A stretch of DNA of 64,000 nucleotides, taken from contig NZ_BBJU01000028.1 of assembly GCF_000739935.1 (NCBI RefSeq), positions 1-64,000 of the forward strand. The letters are read 5' to 3'. The DNA comes from Agrobacterium rubi TR3 = NBRC 13261 (GTDB taxonomy: Bacteria; Pseudomonadota; Alphaproteobacteria; Rhizobiales; Rhizobiaceae). The position numbers and the translations under genes were made by a program. Positions 15,430 to 24,704 of this stretch are shown piece after piece. The notes below the pieces were generated by a model. The model saw only the letters and a list, made by a program, of their open reading frames with translations. It was not told the origin of the DNA and did no database searches. How positions within the stretch are numbered: position 1 is the first letter of the stretch; each line of letters starts with the position of its first letter.

Positions 15430-15519
15430 GACGATACTTTCGTTTGAAAAACGTTGGACAGAGGGTGGCGCGGGCGGGAGGATGCCTGCGCCACCGGCTG
15501 AGTGAGGCTGCCTCTCAAC

Positions 15520-16458
15520 TCAGCTTTTCGGCAGACCGGGTGGGTTGGTGCGTGATTCCGTGATCGCTTCGGAGGCCAGATTCCAGCGGGCAAGAACCTT
15601 GGTGTAATTGCCGTTCTTGATCTGCGCGTTCAGCGCGGCTGTCACGGCCACGTCTATGCCCGAGCCTTTTTTCGTTGCGACCGCGATTTCAGCCGATTCC
15701 GGCCAACCACCGGAGAATGTTCCGACAAGTTTGGTTTTCTTGATTGTCGCGGCCTGATAGGCAGATGTGGCATTGGGACCGAGATACACGTCTGCACGGC
15801 CGGACTGCAAGGCAAGGTCAAGCACAGCCTGATCATCGTAATATTGCACGTCGGTGGTCGCCAGGCCCTTGGCCTTGTTCTGCTCGATCCACTTCAACAG
15901 AATCTGTTCCTGATTGGTAGCGGCGCTGACGATGACCTTCAGCCCTGCGATTTCCTCTGGCTTGGTAATGCTGGTCACCTTGCTGTCAGCCGCGACGTAA
16001 AAGCCAAGCAGATCGTTGCGATAGCTGGAAAAATCGAATTTCTCCTTGCGCGCCTCGGTGACCGTGACATTGGAAATGACGGCATCGTACTTTCCAGATA
16101 CCAGACCCAGTGGCCAATCGGCCCAGGCAACAGGTACCAGTTCGAGCTGAAGGCCGAGGCTATCGGCGACAAGCTGGGCAATATCCGGCTCACTACCAAC
16201 AGGCGTCTTTGCGTCATTGGCATAATCGCCAAGTGGCAGCCGAGACGGATTGGTCGCAACAGTCAGCTTGCCCGCAGTGACAAACTTGAAATCGGCTGGA
16301 ATGAGTTTTGCGGCCTCTTCCACCTTCTCGACGCGCACGCGACCTTTCTGCTCTGGCGAGAGGTCGATTTCCTGGGCATGCGCCGCTTGCCCAAAGGAAA
16401 GAAACGCGGTGATCAACCCGCCAGTGATGGTGGAAAGCAATATCGATTTAGAAATCAT
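15520..16458 (-). CDS. Amino-acid/cystine-type ABC binding protein (family 3)
   Basis: A 312-residue periplasmic protein with a cleavable signal peptide (residues 1-28, ending AHA). After an unusual ~40-residue lead (DLSPEQKGRVRVEK) comes an SBP_bac_3 domain: TVATNPSRLPLGDYA, GSEPDIAQLVADSLGLQLEL, WADWPLGLVSGKYDAVISNV and later RADVYLGPN. Family-3 proteins bind polar amino acids or cystine. It is the last gene of the leftward operon, 24 bases after the fused permease-ATPase, and has a ribosome-binding site AGAGGA. By analogy with TcyJ/TcyK of the Bacillus ytmI operon, the ligand is likely a cysteine derivative. Confidence 0.85.
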   Translation of the reverse strand: MISKSILLSTITGGLITAFLSFGQAAHAQEIDLSPEQKGRVRVEKVEEAAKLIPADFKFVTAGKLTVATNPSRLPLGDYANDAKTPVGSEPDIAQLVADSLGLQLELVPVAWADWPLGLVSGKYDAVISNVTVTEARKEKFDFSSYRNDLLGFYVAADSKVTSITKPEEIAGLKVIVSAATNQEQILLKWIEQNKAKGLATTDVQYYDDQAVLDLALQSGRADVYLGPNATSAYQAATIKKTKLVGTFSGGWPESAEIAVATKKGSGIDVAVTAALNAQIKNGNYTKVLARWNLASEAITESRTNPPGLPKS

Positions 16459-16482
16459 TGAATGTTTCCTCTTGTTTGAATT

Positions 16483-18288
16483 TTATAGGACTTTTGCGAG
16501 AAACTCGGCTGTGCGGGGATGGTCTGGTTTGCTCAAAACCTTCTCCGGTGTTCCGGTTTCCAGTATCCTGCCCTGCTCCATGAAGACGACCGTGTCGGCG
16601 ACTTCGCGGGCAAAGCCGATTTCGTGGGTGACAATGATGAGGGTGACGCCGGACCGGGCGAGTTCCTTGATGACATCGAGCACTTCGTTGACGAGTTCAG
16701 GATCGAGCGCCGATGTGGGTTCATCGAATAGAAGAACCTTGGGCCGCAAGGCGAGCGCACGGGCAATGGCGACGCGCTGCTGCTGACCACCGGAGAGTTG
16801 GCGAGGGTAAGCACCCGCTTTTTCCGCCAGGCCGACACGGGCCAGCAGGTCACGTGCTTCCGCTTCCGCCTGAGTTTTGGAAATGCCTCGCACCGTCACA
16901 GGTGCTTCGATGATGTTTTCCAGAACAGTCAGATGCGGAAAGAGATTGAAACTCTGGAACACCATGCCGACTTCGACGCGGCGCTTGAGGATATCCTTTT
17001 CTTTCAGCTCGTAGAGCGTATCGCCCTTCTGGTGATAACCGACCAGTTCGCCATCAACAGCGATGAAACCATCATCCACGCGCTCCAGATGATTGATCGA
17101 TCGCAGCAGGGTAGACTTGCCAGAGCCGGATTGGCCGAGAATGGCAGTGACGCTGCCTGCGGGAACCGTGAGGGTGACGTCCTTCAGCACCTTGAGAGAA
17201 CCGAAGGATTTTGACACGCCATGGATGGTGACGTTGCCGCCTCTGTTTCCAAGCTGGAAGCTGCCTGAGCGAACAGCGACCGGCTGCTTCGATGTATCCG
17301 TAGTTGCATCGAGCTTCTCGTTGGCTTCAGGCACAGCTGAGCGCGGCCAAACGGTACGATACAGCGTGCCGAAAAAGGATGGCGGCGGATTGCGCAGCGC
17401 GCCGCGAGAGAAATGTCGCTCGATGTGATGCTGGATAACAGAGAGAACGGTCAGGATGATGAGATACCAGACTGTTGCCACCATCAGCAGCGGAATGACT
17501 TCCAGATTGCGGCGATAGATGATCTGGATCGTGTAGAACAGCTCCGGCAGGGCAAGGATATAGACCTGTGACGTGCCCTTGGCCATCAGGATGATCTCAT
17601 TGAAACCATTGGGTAAAATGGTGCGCATGGCCTGTGGCAGAATGATCTTCGAAAACTGTCTGCTACGCGGCAGGCCGAGCGATGCTGCCGCTTCCAACTG
17701 ACCCTGTTCGACGGACAGAATACCGCCACGCACGATCTCGGAGGAAAATGCACCCGCATTCAAGGTGAGACCGATAACCGCCGCCGCAAACGGCGTCATC
17801 AGTTGGGTGGTGTTCCAGCTGAAGAAATTGATGCCCGTGTAAGGCACGCCAATCGTGATGGTTTCATAGAGATAACCGAGATTGTTGAGGATCAGCAGCA
17901 GAACGATCAGCGGGATGGACCTGAATATCCAAATATAGGTCCACGAAATCGCGACCAGCAGCGGTGAACCGGACACGCGTGCCAGTGCCAGAACCGTTCC
18001 GAGAACGAAGCCGAGGAAAGCGCCAAGAACTGTCAGAAGCAGCGTTCTACCAAGGCCGACCAGCACGGGTTCGGCAAAGAACCACTCTGCGAACACATCC
18101 CAGCCCCAGCGGGGATTGCCGAATACGGAATTCAGAACTGCGGCGATGATGACGACGGATGCGATCGTGCCAAAGGTGCGCAGCGGATAACGGGCGGGAA
18201 CGATGCGAAAGTGTGAATAATCGCCCTTGATTGGCGCTACCTTTCGTTCGTTCACTGCCACGTGCGGAAAATCGGACGCGATGGTCAT
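16483..18288 (-). CDS. Fused ABC permease-ATPase for amino acids/cystine derivatives
   Basis: A 601-residue fusion. Residues ~60-300 form a HisM/TcyL-type permease with five or so membrane helices and the EAA loop (QLEAAASLGLPRSRQFSKIILPQA). Residues ~350-601 form a GlnQ/TcyN-type ATPase with Walker A GQSGSGKST, Q-loop FQSFNLFPHLT, signature LSGGQQQRVAIARAL, Walker B LLFDEPTSALD and a switch His (VTHEIGFA). The two are usually separate polypeptides; the join is a ~50-residue linker. It pairs with the binding protein at 15520. The gene lies 23 bases after the acetyltransferase gene in the same operon. Confidence 0.88.
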   Translation of the reverse strand: MTIASDFPHVAVNERKVAPIKGDYSHFRIVPARYPLRTFGTIASVVIIAAVLNSVFGNPRWGWDVFAEWFFAEPVLVGLGRTLLLTVLGAFLGFVLGTVLALARVSGSPLLVAISWTYIWIFRSIPLIVLLLILNNLGYLYETITIGVPYTGINFFSWNTTQLMTPFAAAVIGLTLNAGAFSSEIVRGGILSVEQGQLEAAASLGLPRSRQFSKIILPQAMRTILPNGFNEIILMAKGTSQVYILALPELFYTIQIIYRRNLEVIPLLMVATVWYLIILTVLSVIQHHIERHFSRGALRNPPPSFFGTLYRTVWPRSAVPEANEKLDATTDTSKQPVAVRSGSFQLGNRGGNVTIHGVSKSFGSLKVLKDVTLTVPAGSVTAILGQSGSGKSTLLRSINHLERVDDGFIAVDGELVGYHQKGDTLYELKEKDILKRRVEVGMVFQSFNLFPHLTVLENIIEAPVTVRGISKTQAEAEARDLLARVGLAEKAGAYPRQLSGGQQQRVAIARALALRPKVLLFDEPTSALDPELVNEVLDVIKELARSGVTLIIVTHEIGFAREVADTVVFMEQGRILETGTPEKVLSKPDHPRTAEFLAKVL

Positions 18289-18311
18289 GAGGCGAGCCTT
18301 TCAGAGCTGAT

Positions 18312-18857
18312 CTATGCGTGATGACTCACGGCACGGGGTGTCGTCGCGGTGTCAAAGGACGATGCCGTTGGCGCAACGAAGAGCCACTTTTCGAAGGGCA
18401 AGGATTTGATGGTTTGCGGGTCCGCCGTCGTGTCGAACAGCGCCCTGTAACCGTTGGAGAGATAGAGGCCCACGGCCTCCGGTTGGCGGAAACCGGTGGT
18501 CAGATAAATCCGGGCATATCCCTGCCGAATGGCCTGACGTTCAAGCTCGACCAACACCTTTTTCGCTAGCCCCTGACGGCGATGGGCGGAATGTGTCCAG
18601 ACGCGTTTGAACTCCGCCGTATCGTCATCGTGGCGCATGAAGGCACCGCCGCCAATGGCTTTTCCATCCCGTAAAAGAAGCAGAAAATTGCCATAGGGCG
18701 GGCTGAAGGCTTCCGGCGGATACTTGCTGAGTTCTGCCTTGGCGCCTTCCGCATTGAAAAACGTGCCGTAGCGGCTGTCATATTCGAACAACAATTCGTC
18801 CAGCAGCGGCTGTGCGAGCGGATCGAGAACAGATGTATAGAGAAAACTGTCGCTCAT
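18312..18857 (-). CDS. GNAT acetyltransferase, probably for S-alkylcysteines
   Basis: A 181-residue GNAT protein. The acetyl-CoA loop is HRRQGLAKKVLVELERQA (~110-127), followed by ARIYLTTGFRQPEAVGLYLSNGY (~131-153). The start at 18857 gives MSDSFLYTS; the longer frame to 19043 overlaps the upstream gene and looks non-coding. Its place between an M20 deacetylase and the cystine-type transporter matches ytmI/snaB of the Bacillus operon. There the enzyme N-acetylates S-alkylcysteine so that the monooxygenase can cleave the C-S bond. I infer the same role; substrate specificity is not proven by sequence. Confidence 0.8.
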   Translation of the reverse strand: MSDSFLYTSVLDPLAQPLLDELLFEYDSRYGTFFNAEGAKAELSKYPPEAFSPPYGNFLLLLRDGKAIGGGAFMRHDDDTAEFKRVWTHSAHRRQGLAKKVLVELERQAIRQGYARIYLTTGFRQPEAVGLYLSNGYRALFDTTADPQTIKSLPFEKWLFVAPTASSFDTATTPRAVSHHA

Positions 18858-18879
18858 GATTTTGCTTCCGGTGTTGAGA

Positions 18880-20067
18880 TCAGGAAAGGTAGGCTTCCGC
18901 CAGTCGGACCCAGTAACGGGCCGCTGGTGCGATGATGGCGTCGTTGAAATCGTAATGCGGGCTGTGCAGTGAGGCGCTGTCGCCATTGCCGACGAAAAGA
19001 TAGGAACCGGGCCTCTCCTGAAGCATGAAGGCGAAGTCTTCACTGGCGGTGCGCGGCTGAAAGTCTTCGGCGATCTGCGACGCGGGGAAATGCCGCTTTG
19101 CTACGGCACGCGCGAACGTCGTCTGTGAGACATGGTTCAGGACCGGAGGGAAACCGCGGTGGAAATCCACATCCGCCGTCGCACCAAAACTTTCGGCCTG
19201 AGCTTTTGCCAGCGCTTTCAGGCTGCGTTCCAAAGTCTCGCGGACTGTTTCAGAAAAGGCCCGCGCCGTGATTTGCAACTCGACGCTCTCAGGAATGACG
19301 TTCGACGCCGTACCGCCGTGAATGGACCCGACCGTTAAAACCGCCATCTGGCGCGGGTCGACATTGCGTGACACGATGCTCTGCAAGGCCGTGATAAACC
19401 CGGCGGATGCCAGCACCGGATCGACGGTTTCATGGGGTTCCGCACCATGGCCACCCTTACCGACGATGCGGATTGTAGCCTTGTCGACGGAGGCCATGGC
19501 TGGCCCCTCAACGAAGCCGAATTGACCCGTGGGAACCCCTGGCCAGTTGTGAAGGCCGAAGACCGCATCCACCGGAAACCGCTCGAAAAGCCGGTCGGCT
19601 ATCATGGCTCTGGCACCAGCGCCGATTTCCTCGGCGGGCTGGAAAATCAGGGTCAACGTGCCGGAGAAATTCGATTGTTCCGCCAGATATCGAGCAGCGG
19701 CCAGCAGGATCGTGGTGTGGCCATCGTGCCCGCAGGCATGCATCACACCCTGATTTTCGCTGGCATAGGCAAGGCCGGTTTCTTCCACGATTGGCAGCGC
19801 GTCGATATCTGCCCGTATGCCGATGCGTTTGTCGCCAGTGCCGCGCCTCAGCGTCGCGACGACACCATAGCCACCCACACCTTCCGTGACCTCGTAACCG
19901 TAAGAGAGAAGGTAACGGGCCACGACACTGGAGGTCCGCTTTTCCTTGCGCGACAATTCAGGGTGGCGGTGCAGGTCACGACGGATCGCGACACTCTCCT
20001 CCTGAAAGGCAAGGATTCCCCGCTCGGCGTCGTCACTGGGACGCGCGCCGTCAATGTGGATATTCAT
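18880..20067 (-). CDS. M20D-family amidohydrolase/deacetylase
   Basis: A 395-residue M20 metallohydrolase of the aminoacylase/hippurate hydrolase type. Metal ligands are visible: ACGHDGHTT (~112-120), PAEEIGAGARAMI (the catalytic Glu pair, ~147), GLHNW (~171) and the late HSPHYDFND (~366). The dimerisation lid lies at about 185-295 (KGGHGAEPH). The Bacillus SndB (YtnL) and plant ILR1-type hydrolases are relatives. In this operon it most likely removes the N-acetyl group after C-S cleavage, giving free cysteine. It is 22 bases upstream of the acetyltransferase gene. Confidence 0.85.
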   Translation of the reverse strand: MNIHIDGARPSDDAERGILAFQEESVAIRRDLHRHPELSRKEKRTSSVVARYLLSYGYEVTEGVGGYGVVATLRRGTGDKRIGIRADIDALPIVEETGLAYASENQGVMHACGHDGHTTILLAAARYLAEQSNFSGTLTLIFQPAEEIGAGARAMIADRLFERFPVDAVFGLHNWPGVPTGQFGFVEGPAMASVDKATIRIVGKGGHGAEPHETVDPVLASAGFITALQSIVSRNVDPRQMAVLTVGSIHGGTASNVIPESVELQITARAFSETVRETLERSLKALAKAQAESFGATADVDFHRGFPPVLNHVSQTTFARAVAKRHFPASQIAEDFQPRTASEDFAFMLQERPGSYLFVGNGDSASLHSPHYDFNDAIIAPAARYWVRLAEAYLS

Positions 20068-20125
20068 GATCGTTATCTCCTGCGCGGCCTTAACCTGCCG
20101 CGCATCCTTAAAAATTGCTCAGCGA

Positions 20126-21466
20126 CTAGGCTATGGCTTTGTCCAGATTCGTTGACTCGCCAGAATAAACGCTTTGGCGGAACGGCAAACCGAGATGATC
20201 GCGAAGTGTGGAGCCTTCAAGCTGCGGATCGAAATAGCCACGCTGTTGCAGAACCGGGATGACCAGACGGATGAAGTCATCCAGCCCTTCGGCAATCACG
20301 GAAAAGCCCAGAATGAAGCCATCGGCAGCATCGTTTTCTACCCAGCGAATAATCTCGTCTGCGACCTTTTCGGGCGTACCGATAAAGCCTTCCCGTGGCG
20401 TTGCCGCCTCAAGGGCTGCTTCCCGCAGGGTCTGGTTCTTGTCCTTCGCCCGCTGCTTGATACGGTCCGTGGTCGAGCGGAAGCTGTTCTTGCCGATATC
20501 GCCGAGTTCTGGAAAAGGTGCATCCAAATCATAGACGCTGAAATCGTGATGATCGAAGAAGCGTCCGAGATAGGCCAGCGCATCATCAATGGTGATGAGG
20601 TTGCGGATGATGTCGTATTTCTGTTCGGCTTCGTCTTGTGTTGCGGCGACGATGGGGCCGATGCCGGGGAATATCTTCACATCGGAGGCGGAGCGTCCCT
20701 GAGCGACCGCGCTTTGTTTTACCCGCTTCAGGAACGTATGGTTTTCTTCCAGAGACGCGGAATTGGTGAAAACCGCGTCCGCATGTTTTCCTGCAAGACC
20801 AATACCCGCTTCGGAAGAGCCAGCCTGGAAGATGACTGGCTGCCCCTGTGCTGAGCGCTGAATATTCAACGGCCCTTCTACAGAGAAGAAGCGGCCCTTG
20901 TGACCGAGTGTATGCAATTTCGCCTTATCGAAGAACTGGCCTGTTTCACGGTTGCGAGTGAAAGCGTCGTCATCCCAGCTGTCCCAGAGACCTTTGATAA
21001 CCTCGAGATATTCGTCCGCTATCTCGTAGCGAAGCGCGTGTTCGGGATGGTTGCGGCTGTAATTCTTGGCCGTCCCCTCCAGCGGCGTCGTGACAGCGTT
21101 CCACCCCGCTCTGCCACCGCTGATCAAATCGAGGGAGGCAAACTGCCGCGCCACCGTGAAGGGGTCGCTGTAGGAGGTGGAGACCGTACCGGCAAGACCG
21201 ATTTTCGTGGTAACCGCGGCAAGTGCCGAGAGTATCGTCAGGGGCTCGAAACGATTGAGAAAATGCGGGATGGATTTGTCATTGATGTAAAGCCCGTCCG
21301 CCACGAAAGCGAAGGAAATACCCGCAGCTTCCGCCTTCAGAGCATTGTCTTTGAAGAACTGGAAATTGACGCTGGCGTCGACCGGGCTCTTGGGATGGCG
21401 CCATGCATTCATATGGCCACCGGGACCTTGCAGCATGATACCGAAACGTATTTGTTTTTTGGTCAT
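20126..21466 (-). CDS. NtaA/CmoJ-like FMN-dependent monooxygenase
   Basis: A 446-residue bacterial-luciferase-like (LLM) TIM-barrel oxygenase of the NtaA/SnaA/DszA group. Typical segments include HMNAWRHPKSP (N-terminus), FEPLTILSALAAVTTKIGLA, STSYSDPFTVARQFASLD, ISGGRAGWNAVT and VIFQAGSSEAGIGLA. It uses FMNH2 from a separate reductase and O2. In the Bacillus S-alkylcysteine pathway CmoJ of this family oxidises the N-acetylated substrate and breaks the C-S bond. The start at 21466 follows AGGAG; the frame extends six codons further. It follows the MsnO8-type gene by 21 bases. Confidence 0.87.
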   Translation of the reverse strand: MTKKQIRFGIMLQGPGGHMNAWRHPKSPVDASVNFQFFKDNALKAEAAGISFAFVADGLYINDKSIPHFLNRFEPLTILSALAAVTTKIGLAGTVSTSYSDPFTVARQFASLDLISGGRAGWNAVTTPLEGTAKNYSRNHPEHALRYEIADEYLEVIKGLWDSWDDDAFTRNRETGQFFDKAKLHTLGHKGRFFSVEGPLNIQRSAQGQPVIFQAGSSEAGIGLAGKHADAVFTNSASLEENHTFLKRVKQSAVAQGRSASDVKIFPGIGPIVAATQDEAEQKYDIIRNLITIDDALAYLGRFFDHHDFSVYDLDAPFPELGDIGKNSFRSTTDRIKQRAKDKNQTLREAALEAATPREGFIGTPEKVADEIIRWVENDAADGFILGFSVIAEGLDDFIRLVIPVLQQRGYFDPQLEGSTLRDHLGLPFRQSVYSGESTNLDKAIA

Positions 21467-21487
21467 GTTCCTGTCTCCTGACATCCG

Positions 21488-22504
21488 TTACGCGGCAGCC
21501 GAAAGGCGGTGCGTTGCCAGCAATTCGATTGACGCAAGCCGTTGATCCGCACCGACATGCGGAGGCTCGATGATGAATTCCTCAATGCCGTAATCACTTG
21601 CGAGGCGGTGAAGCTGTGTGTGGATATCTGTTGCCGTGCCATGCAGCACGTTGGGTTTGCGTTCCTCTATGCGATAATCCGTATCGCCGGATTGCCGGGC
21701 AAATTCCTCCGCTTGCTCACGCCGTCCCAGATTGAACGCCTTGCCATTGCTGAGAAACACCCGGAAAATTCGCTGATTGGCCACCTGCGCCGCAGCCTGC
21801 GCAGGATCATTTGCCGCAAGTGCCGACAATGCCAGAATGGCGGATCTTCCGCCGCTTTCCGCACGGAAAATCTCAAGGCTCGTGCGCAGGACGTCCGGAT
21901 CGCCATTCAGGTGACCGGCAAAGACAAAATTCCAACCTTTTGATGCCGCCAGCTTTGCGCTTTCAGGACTTGCACCCAGCAGAAATCTTTCCGCAGCCAC
22001 AGGCGGCACAGGTGTCGCAGCAAGGCCTGCCTGTGCGCTTCCTTCAGCAACCGGACCGGACAGATGCCCATCGAGTTCCGCAAATGCCGTTTCGAAATCC
22101 GGCTTGCGTGCAGGGTCGTAGGCTTGCTGCAATGCAGATGTTGCGAGCGGCAGACCACCCGGCGTCTTTCCCACTCCAATATCCACCCGCCCAGGGGCAA
22201 GGGACGACAGGACGTTGAAGACTTCCGCTACCTTATAGGGACTATAGTGTTGGAGCATGACCCCACCCGAACCCACTCTGATGCGAGAGGTTTTCGCCAG
22301 AATCCATGCGACAAGTGCTTCCGGCGCCGATCCTGCTAGTTCCGGCGAGTTATGATGCTCAGCCACCCAGAACCGGCGATACCCCAACTCTTCCGCGCGT
22401 TTTGCGAGATTAAGCGTATCGCGAAAAGCGTTTGTAGCGTTCTCCTCGGTGGAGATGGGGCTCTTATCCAGAAGGCTGAGAGAGTACATCGTGACCTCGT
22501 CCAT
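21488..22504 (-). CDS. MsnO8-type LLM flavin oxidoreductase
   Basis: A 338-residue LLM-family protein. SLSLLDKSPI at the N-terminus, FWVAEHHNSPELAGSAPE (~45-62), RIRVGSGGVMLQHYSPYKVAEVF and GRVDIGVGKTPGG mark it as MsnO8/YtmO (CmoO)-like. These proteins are regular members of sulfur-salvage operons, with a probable FMN-linked oxygenase role whose exact reaction is unsettled. Start choice: Met 1 at 22504 or Met 6 at 22489, the latter giving the common MYSLSLLDKSP beginning. An AT-rich gap with TTAGTCTA and TAAACTAA precedes it, perhaps an internal promoter. Confidence 0.83.
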   Translation of the reverse strand: MDEVTMYSLSLLDKSPISTEENATNAFRDTLNLAKRAEELGYRRFWVAEHHNSPELAGSAPEALVAWILAKTSRIRVGSGGVMLQHYSPYKVAEVFNVLSSLAPGRVDIGVGKTPGGLPLATSALQQAYDPARKPDFETAFAELDGHLSGPVAEGSAQAGLAATPVPPVAAERFLLGASPESAKLAASKGWNFVFAGHLNGDPDVLRTSLEIFRAESGGRSAILALSALAANDPAQAAAQVANQRIFRVFLSNGKAFNLGRREQAEEFARQSGDTDYRIEERKPNVLHGTATDIHTQLHRLASDYGIEEFIIEPPHVGADQRLASIELLATHRLSAAA

Positions 22505-22591
22505 TTGCTGATGACCGATTAGTCTACCGATTTACTAAACTAATAAAGGATGTTCGTTCTACGTTTGCGTGTGAACGGAAAAAATATTGTC

Positions 22592-23623
22592 TTACGATGG
22601 AAGCGCTTTAACAACGCTCTTTGTCGTCTGTTGTGTGGCAGGAAATGCGGCGCTGGCAAAGTCGTCAATGATCTGGCGATAGTCTTCCGCCTGAAATTCA
22701 TAAGGGAGTTCCAGCCGCAACTCGGAGACGAGCGGCAAGACGGGATCACGCGAGAGTGTTTCGAAAATCTCTTCCGTGGTACCGACGATATCTGGCAGAA
22801 ACAACGTTCGGCGGTCCCCGTGTGGCACACCGGTGCGCTTGTCGCGTTGAGCTGCGAACTCCCTGTAACGGCGGCGCGTTTGCGGGTCTGCGCTATCGGT
22901 TGGCAAAATCACGCGGCCAAGTGCGACCCGCGGCTCACGCTCATGTACCCATTCATTACGAAAACGAGTGATGAGTGCTGCCTGTGCGGTCATGAAATCG
23001 TCGGTGTTTTCGCCGCTGACGATGTTTCCGGTCAGAAGATTAAAACCCGCCTGCCCGGCCCAGCGCGCTGAACTCTGCGAACCGCCACCATACCACAGGC
23101 GATCGGTCAGCCCTTTTGCAAACGGCCGCAGCCGCGGGACCTGCGCGCCGGCCGCATTGCCAGCGTCCGTTCGCACTGAGAGGGGAGCAGACCGCAAGGC
23201 CGCCGCCAGTTTTTCCGCCCGATTATGGGTATAATCCGTCTCCGGCGCAGAATCGGTGTAGGCCGAAATCAACTGCGCGAAGGGTGGCGCACCAACGGAT
23301 ACGCCGACATTCAATCGTCCATGGGAAAGCACATCGACCGTTGCAAGATCTTCCGCCAGGCGGAACGGGTTTTCGTAACCGAGTTGAATGACAGCCGTAC
23401 CGAGCCCAATTCTTTTCGTGCGTTGCGATGCAGCGGCGAGAAACGTAGCTGCGGAAGAAATACCCCGCTCGAGATGTCGTTGCCGAACGGAGGCCGTGTG
23501 ATAACCCAGCCTTTCGCCCTGCTCAAAAAGCTGCAATGTGTCCTCCATCCCACGGGCTGGGTCATCATCATCGTAATTCCCTGGAATAAGGAACGAAAAC
23601 TGACGAATATGGGAGAGAGGCAT
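22592..23623 (-). CDS. LLM-class flavin-dependent oxidoreductase
   Basis: A 343-residue luciferase-like protein of a third subgroup. It starts MPLSHIRQFSFLIPGN and contains GLGTAVIQLGYENPFRLAEDLATVD, SHGRLNVGVSVGAPP, and LWYGGGSQSSARWAGQAGFN in the barrel. I do not know a characterised orthologue. It sits in the leftward sulfur operon between a small hydrolase gene (44 bases away) and the MsnO8-type gene (87 bases), so it is likely another organosulfur monooxygenase or an accessory to the S-alkylcysteine pathway. Confidence 0.8.
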   Translation of the reverse strand: MPLSHIRQFSFLIPGNYDDDDPARGMEDTLQLFEQGERLGYHTASVRQRHLERGISSAATFLAAASQRTKRIGLGTAVIQLGYENPFRLAEDLATVDVLSHGRLNVGVSVGAPPFAQLISAYTDSAPETDYTHNRAEKLAAALRSAPLSVRTDAGNAAGAQVPRLRPFAKGLTDRLWYGGGSQSSARWAGQAGFNLLTGNIVSGENTDDFMTAQAALITRFRNEWVHEREPRVALGRVILPTDSADPQTRRRYREFAAQRDKRTGVPHGDRRTLFLPDIVGTTEEIFETLSRDPVLPLVSELRLELPYEFQAEDYRQIIDDFASAAFPATQQTTKSVVKALPS

Positions 23624-23667
23624 AATGAGTCTCCAGAATGAATTCCCGTCATCAAGAAACGGATGTC

Positions 23668-24249
23668 TTATGCAAAGGCTCGATTGTCGGTTACACGGCT
23701 TACTTGATTGGGCAAACCCGCCCCTTTGAGACGATCCATGAGATCGTAACCCTGCGACCAGCGACCAAACCCGCTTGCAACGTTGATATGCCCGACTGAA
23801 CCGAGATTAATGTGGGTGCTGCCCCATAGGGAGCTGGCCGACTCCAATTCTTCGGTCGTCATGTAGGGATCGTTGTCGCTGCCGATGACGACGCTTGGAA
23901 ACGGGAGCGGCTCGATCGGAGCCGCACCGAAACTTACGATGCATGGATGCAACGCCTCTACCCGTTCAAGCTGGGCAGGAGCAACGAGAAGAGCACCTCT
24001 AATCTTGGCGGCGAGTGGTCGTCCGGCCATATTGGCAACGAGAATGCAGCCGAGACTGTGAGCGACGACATAGGCATGATCCGTTTTTGCCAAAGCCCGC
24101 TCAAAAGACTCCAACCAGTCTTCAAGAACAGGGCATTGCCAATTCTTCTGATCAACGAGCCCAGCGCCGGAGTCATCCTGCAACCAGTAGTGTTGCCAGT
24201 GGTCACTCCCGGACCCGTTGAGACCGGGTACAATCAAGGTGGTACACAT
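23668..24249 (-). CDS. RBBP9/YdeN-family serine hydrolase
   Basis: A 193-residue small alpha/beta hydrolase. The start MCTTLIVPGLNGSGSDHWQHYW is diagnostic for the RBBP9/YdeN family, and the nucleophile elbow is AHSLGC (~62-67). The catalytic Asp and His are likely in GSDNDPY and GHINVASG. GGAG lies five bases before the ATG at 24249. Substrates of this family are largely unknown. It is the first gene of the leftward operon running to 15520 and could cleave an ester or thioester formed in the sulfur pathway, which is conjecture. Confidence 0.82.
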   Translation of the reverse strand: MCTTLIVPGLNGSGSDHWQHYWLQDDSGAGLVDQKNWQCPVLEDWLESFERALAKTDHAYVVAHSLGCILVANMAGRPLAAKIRGALLVAPAQLERVEALHPCIVSFGAAPIEPLPFPSVVIGSDNDPYMTTEELESASSLWGSTHINLGSVGHINVASGFGRWSQGYDLMDRLKGAGLPNQVSRVTDNRAFA

Positions 24250-24704
24250 GCCTTCTCCGTGGACCAATCCGCCAAAATCTCAAATGAAGCTGATCACGAC
24301 ATCCGCAGTTCAAAGTCATGAGAAGCCGATAATAACGTTGCCAGCACGCTCAAGCACTGACGCCAGAATGCTCAATTTTGGCAAACAGGTCCACGTCTGT
24401 GTTTTTCTACTCCTTATTCAGATTAGAAAATCCTGCGCATATTATGAAAATCGATAAAACTTTTGTTCTCTTCACAGGAACTGGAAGCGTCAGTCTAGGA
24501 AAACATTGCGCCGCCTTCGATTTATCTGCACTCGAGATATAATCGACTAAAGAAGTAGATTATTTTAAGCCTGTGAGACGACGCGGAAACCTTTTTCTCT
24601 TCCGCACTGCAAAATAAACGACGCTGCGTCGTTTTGAGTAACCGTCTCTGACATTCTCCAAAAGGTGAGAAGCAATTGCTTCGAAAGCTTAAGGGGCGAC
24701 AACA
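24250..24704. promoter_or_regulatory. Divergent regulatory region between two sulfur operons
   Basis: No gene is supported here. It must hold the promoters of the leftward hydrolase operon and the rightward metQ operon. Visible elements are an AT-rich stretch (24410-24470), a perfect hairpin AAACGACG-CTG-CGTCGTTT at 24616-24634 followed by T residues (attenuator-like), and a perfect 14-bp palindrome GAAGCAATTGCTTC at 24669-24682 just before the metQ ribosome-binding site. I looked for SAM-II riboswitch sequence and did not see it. Confidence 0.45.

Noticed and set aside
24540-24704. A possible SAM-II or other methionine riboswitch before metQ.
   Set aside because: Two hairpins are present, but the conserved riboswitch core was not found by eye.
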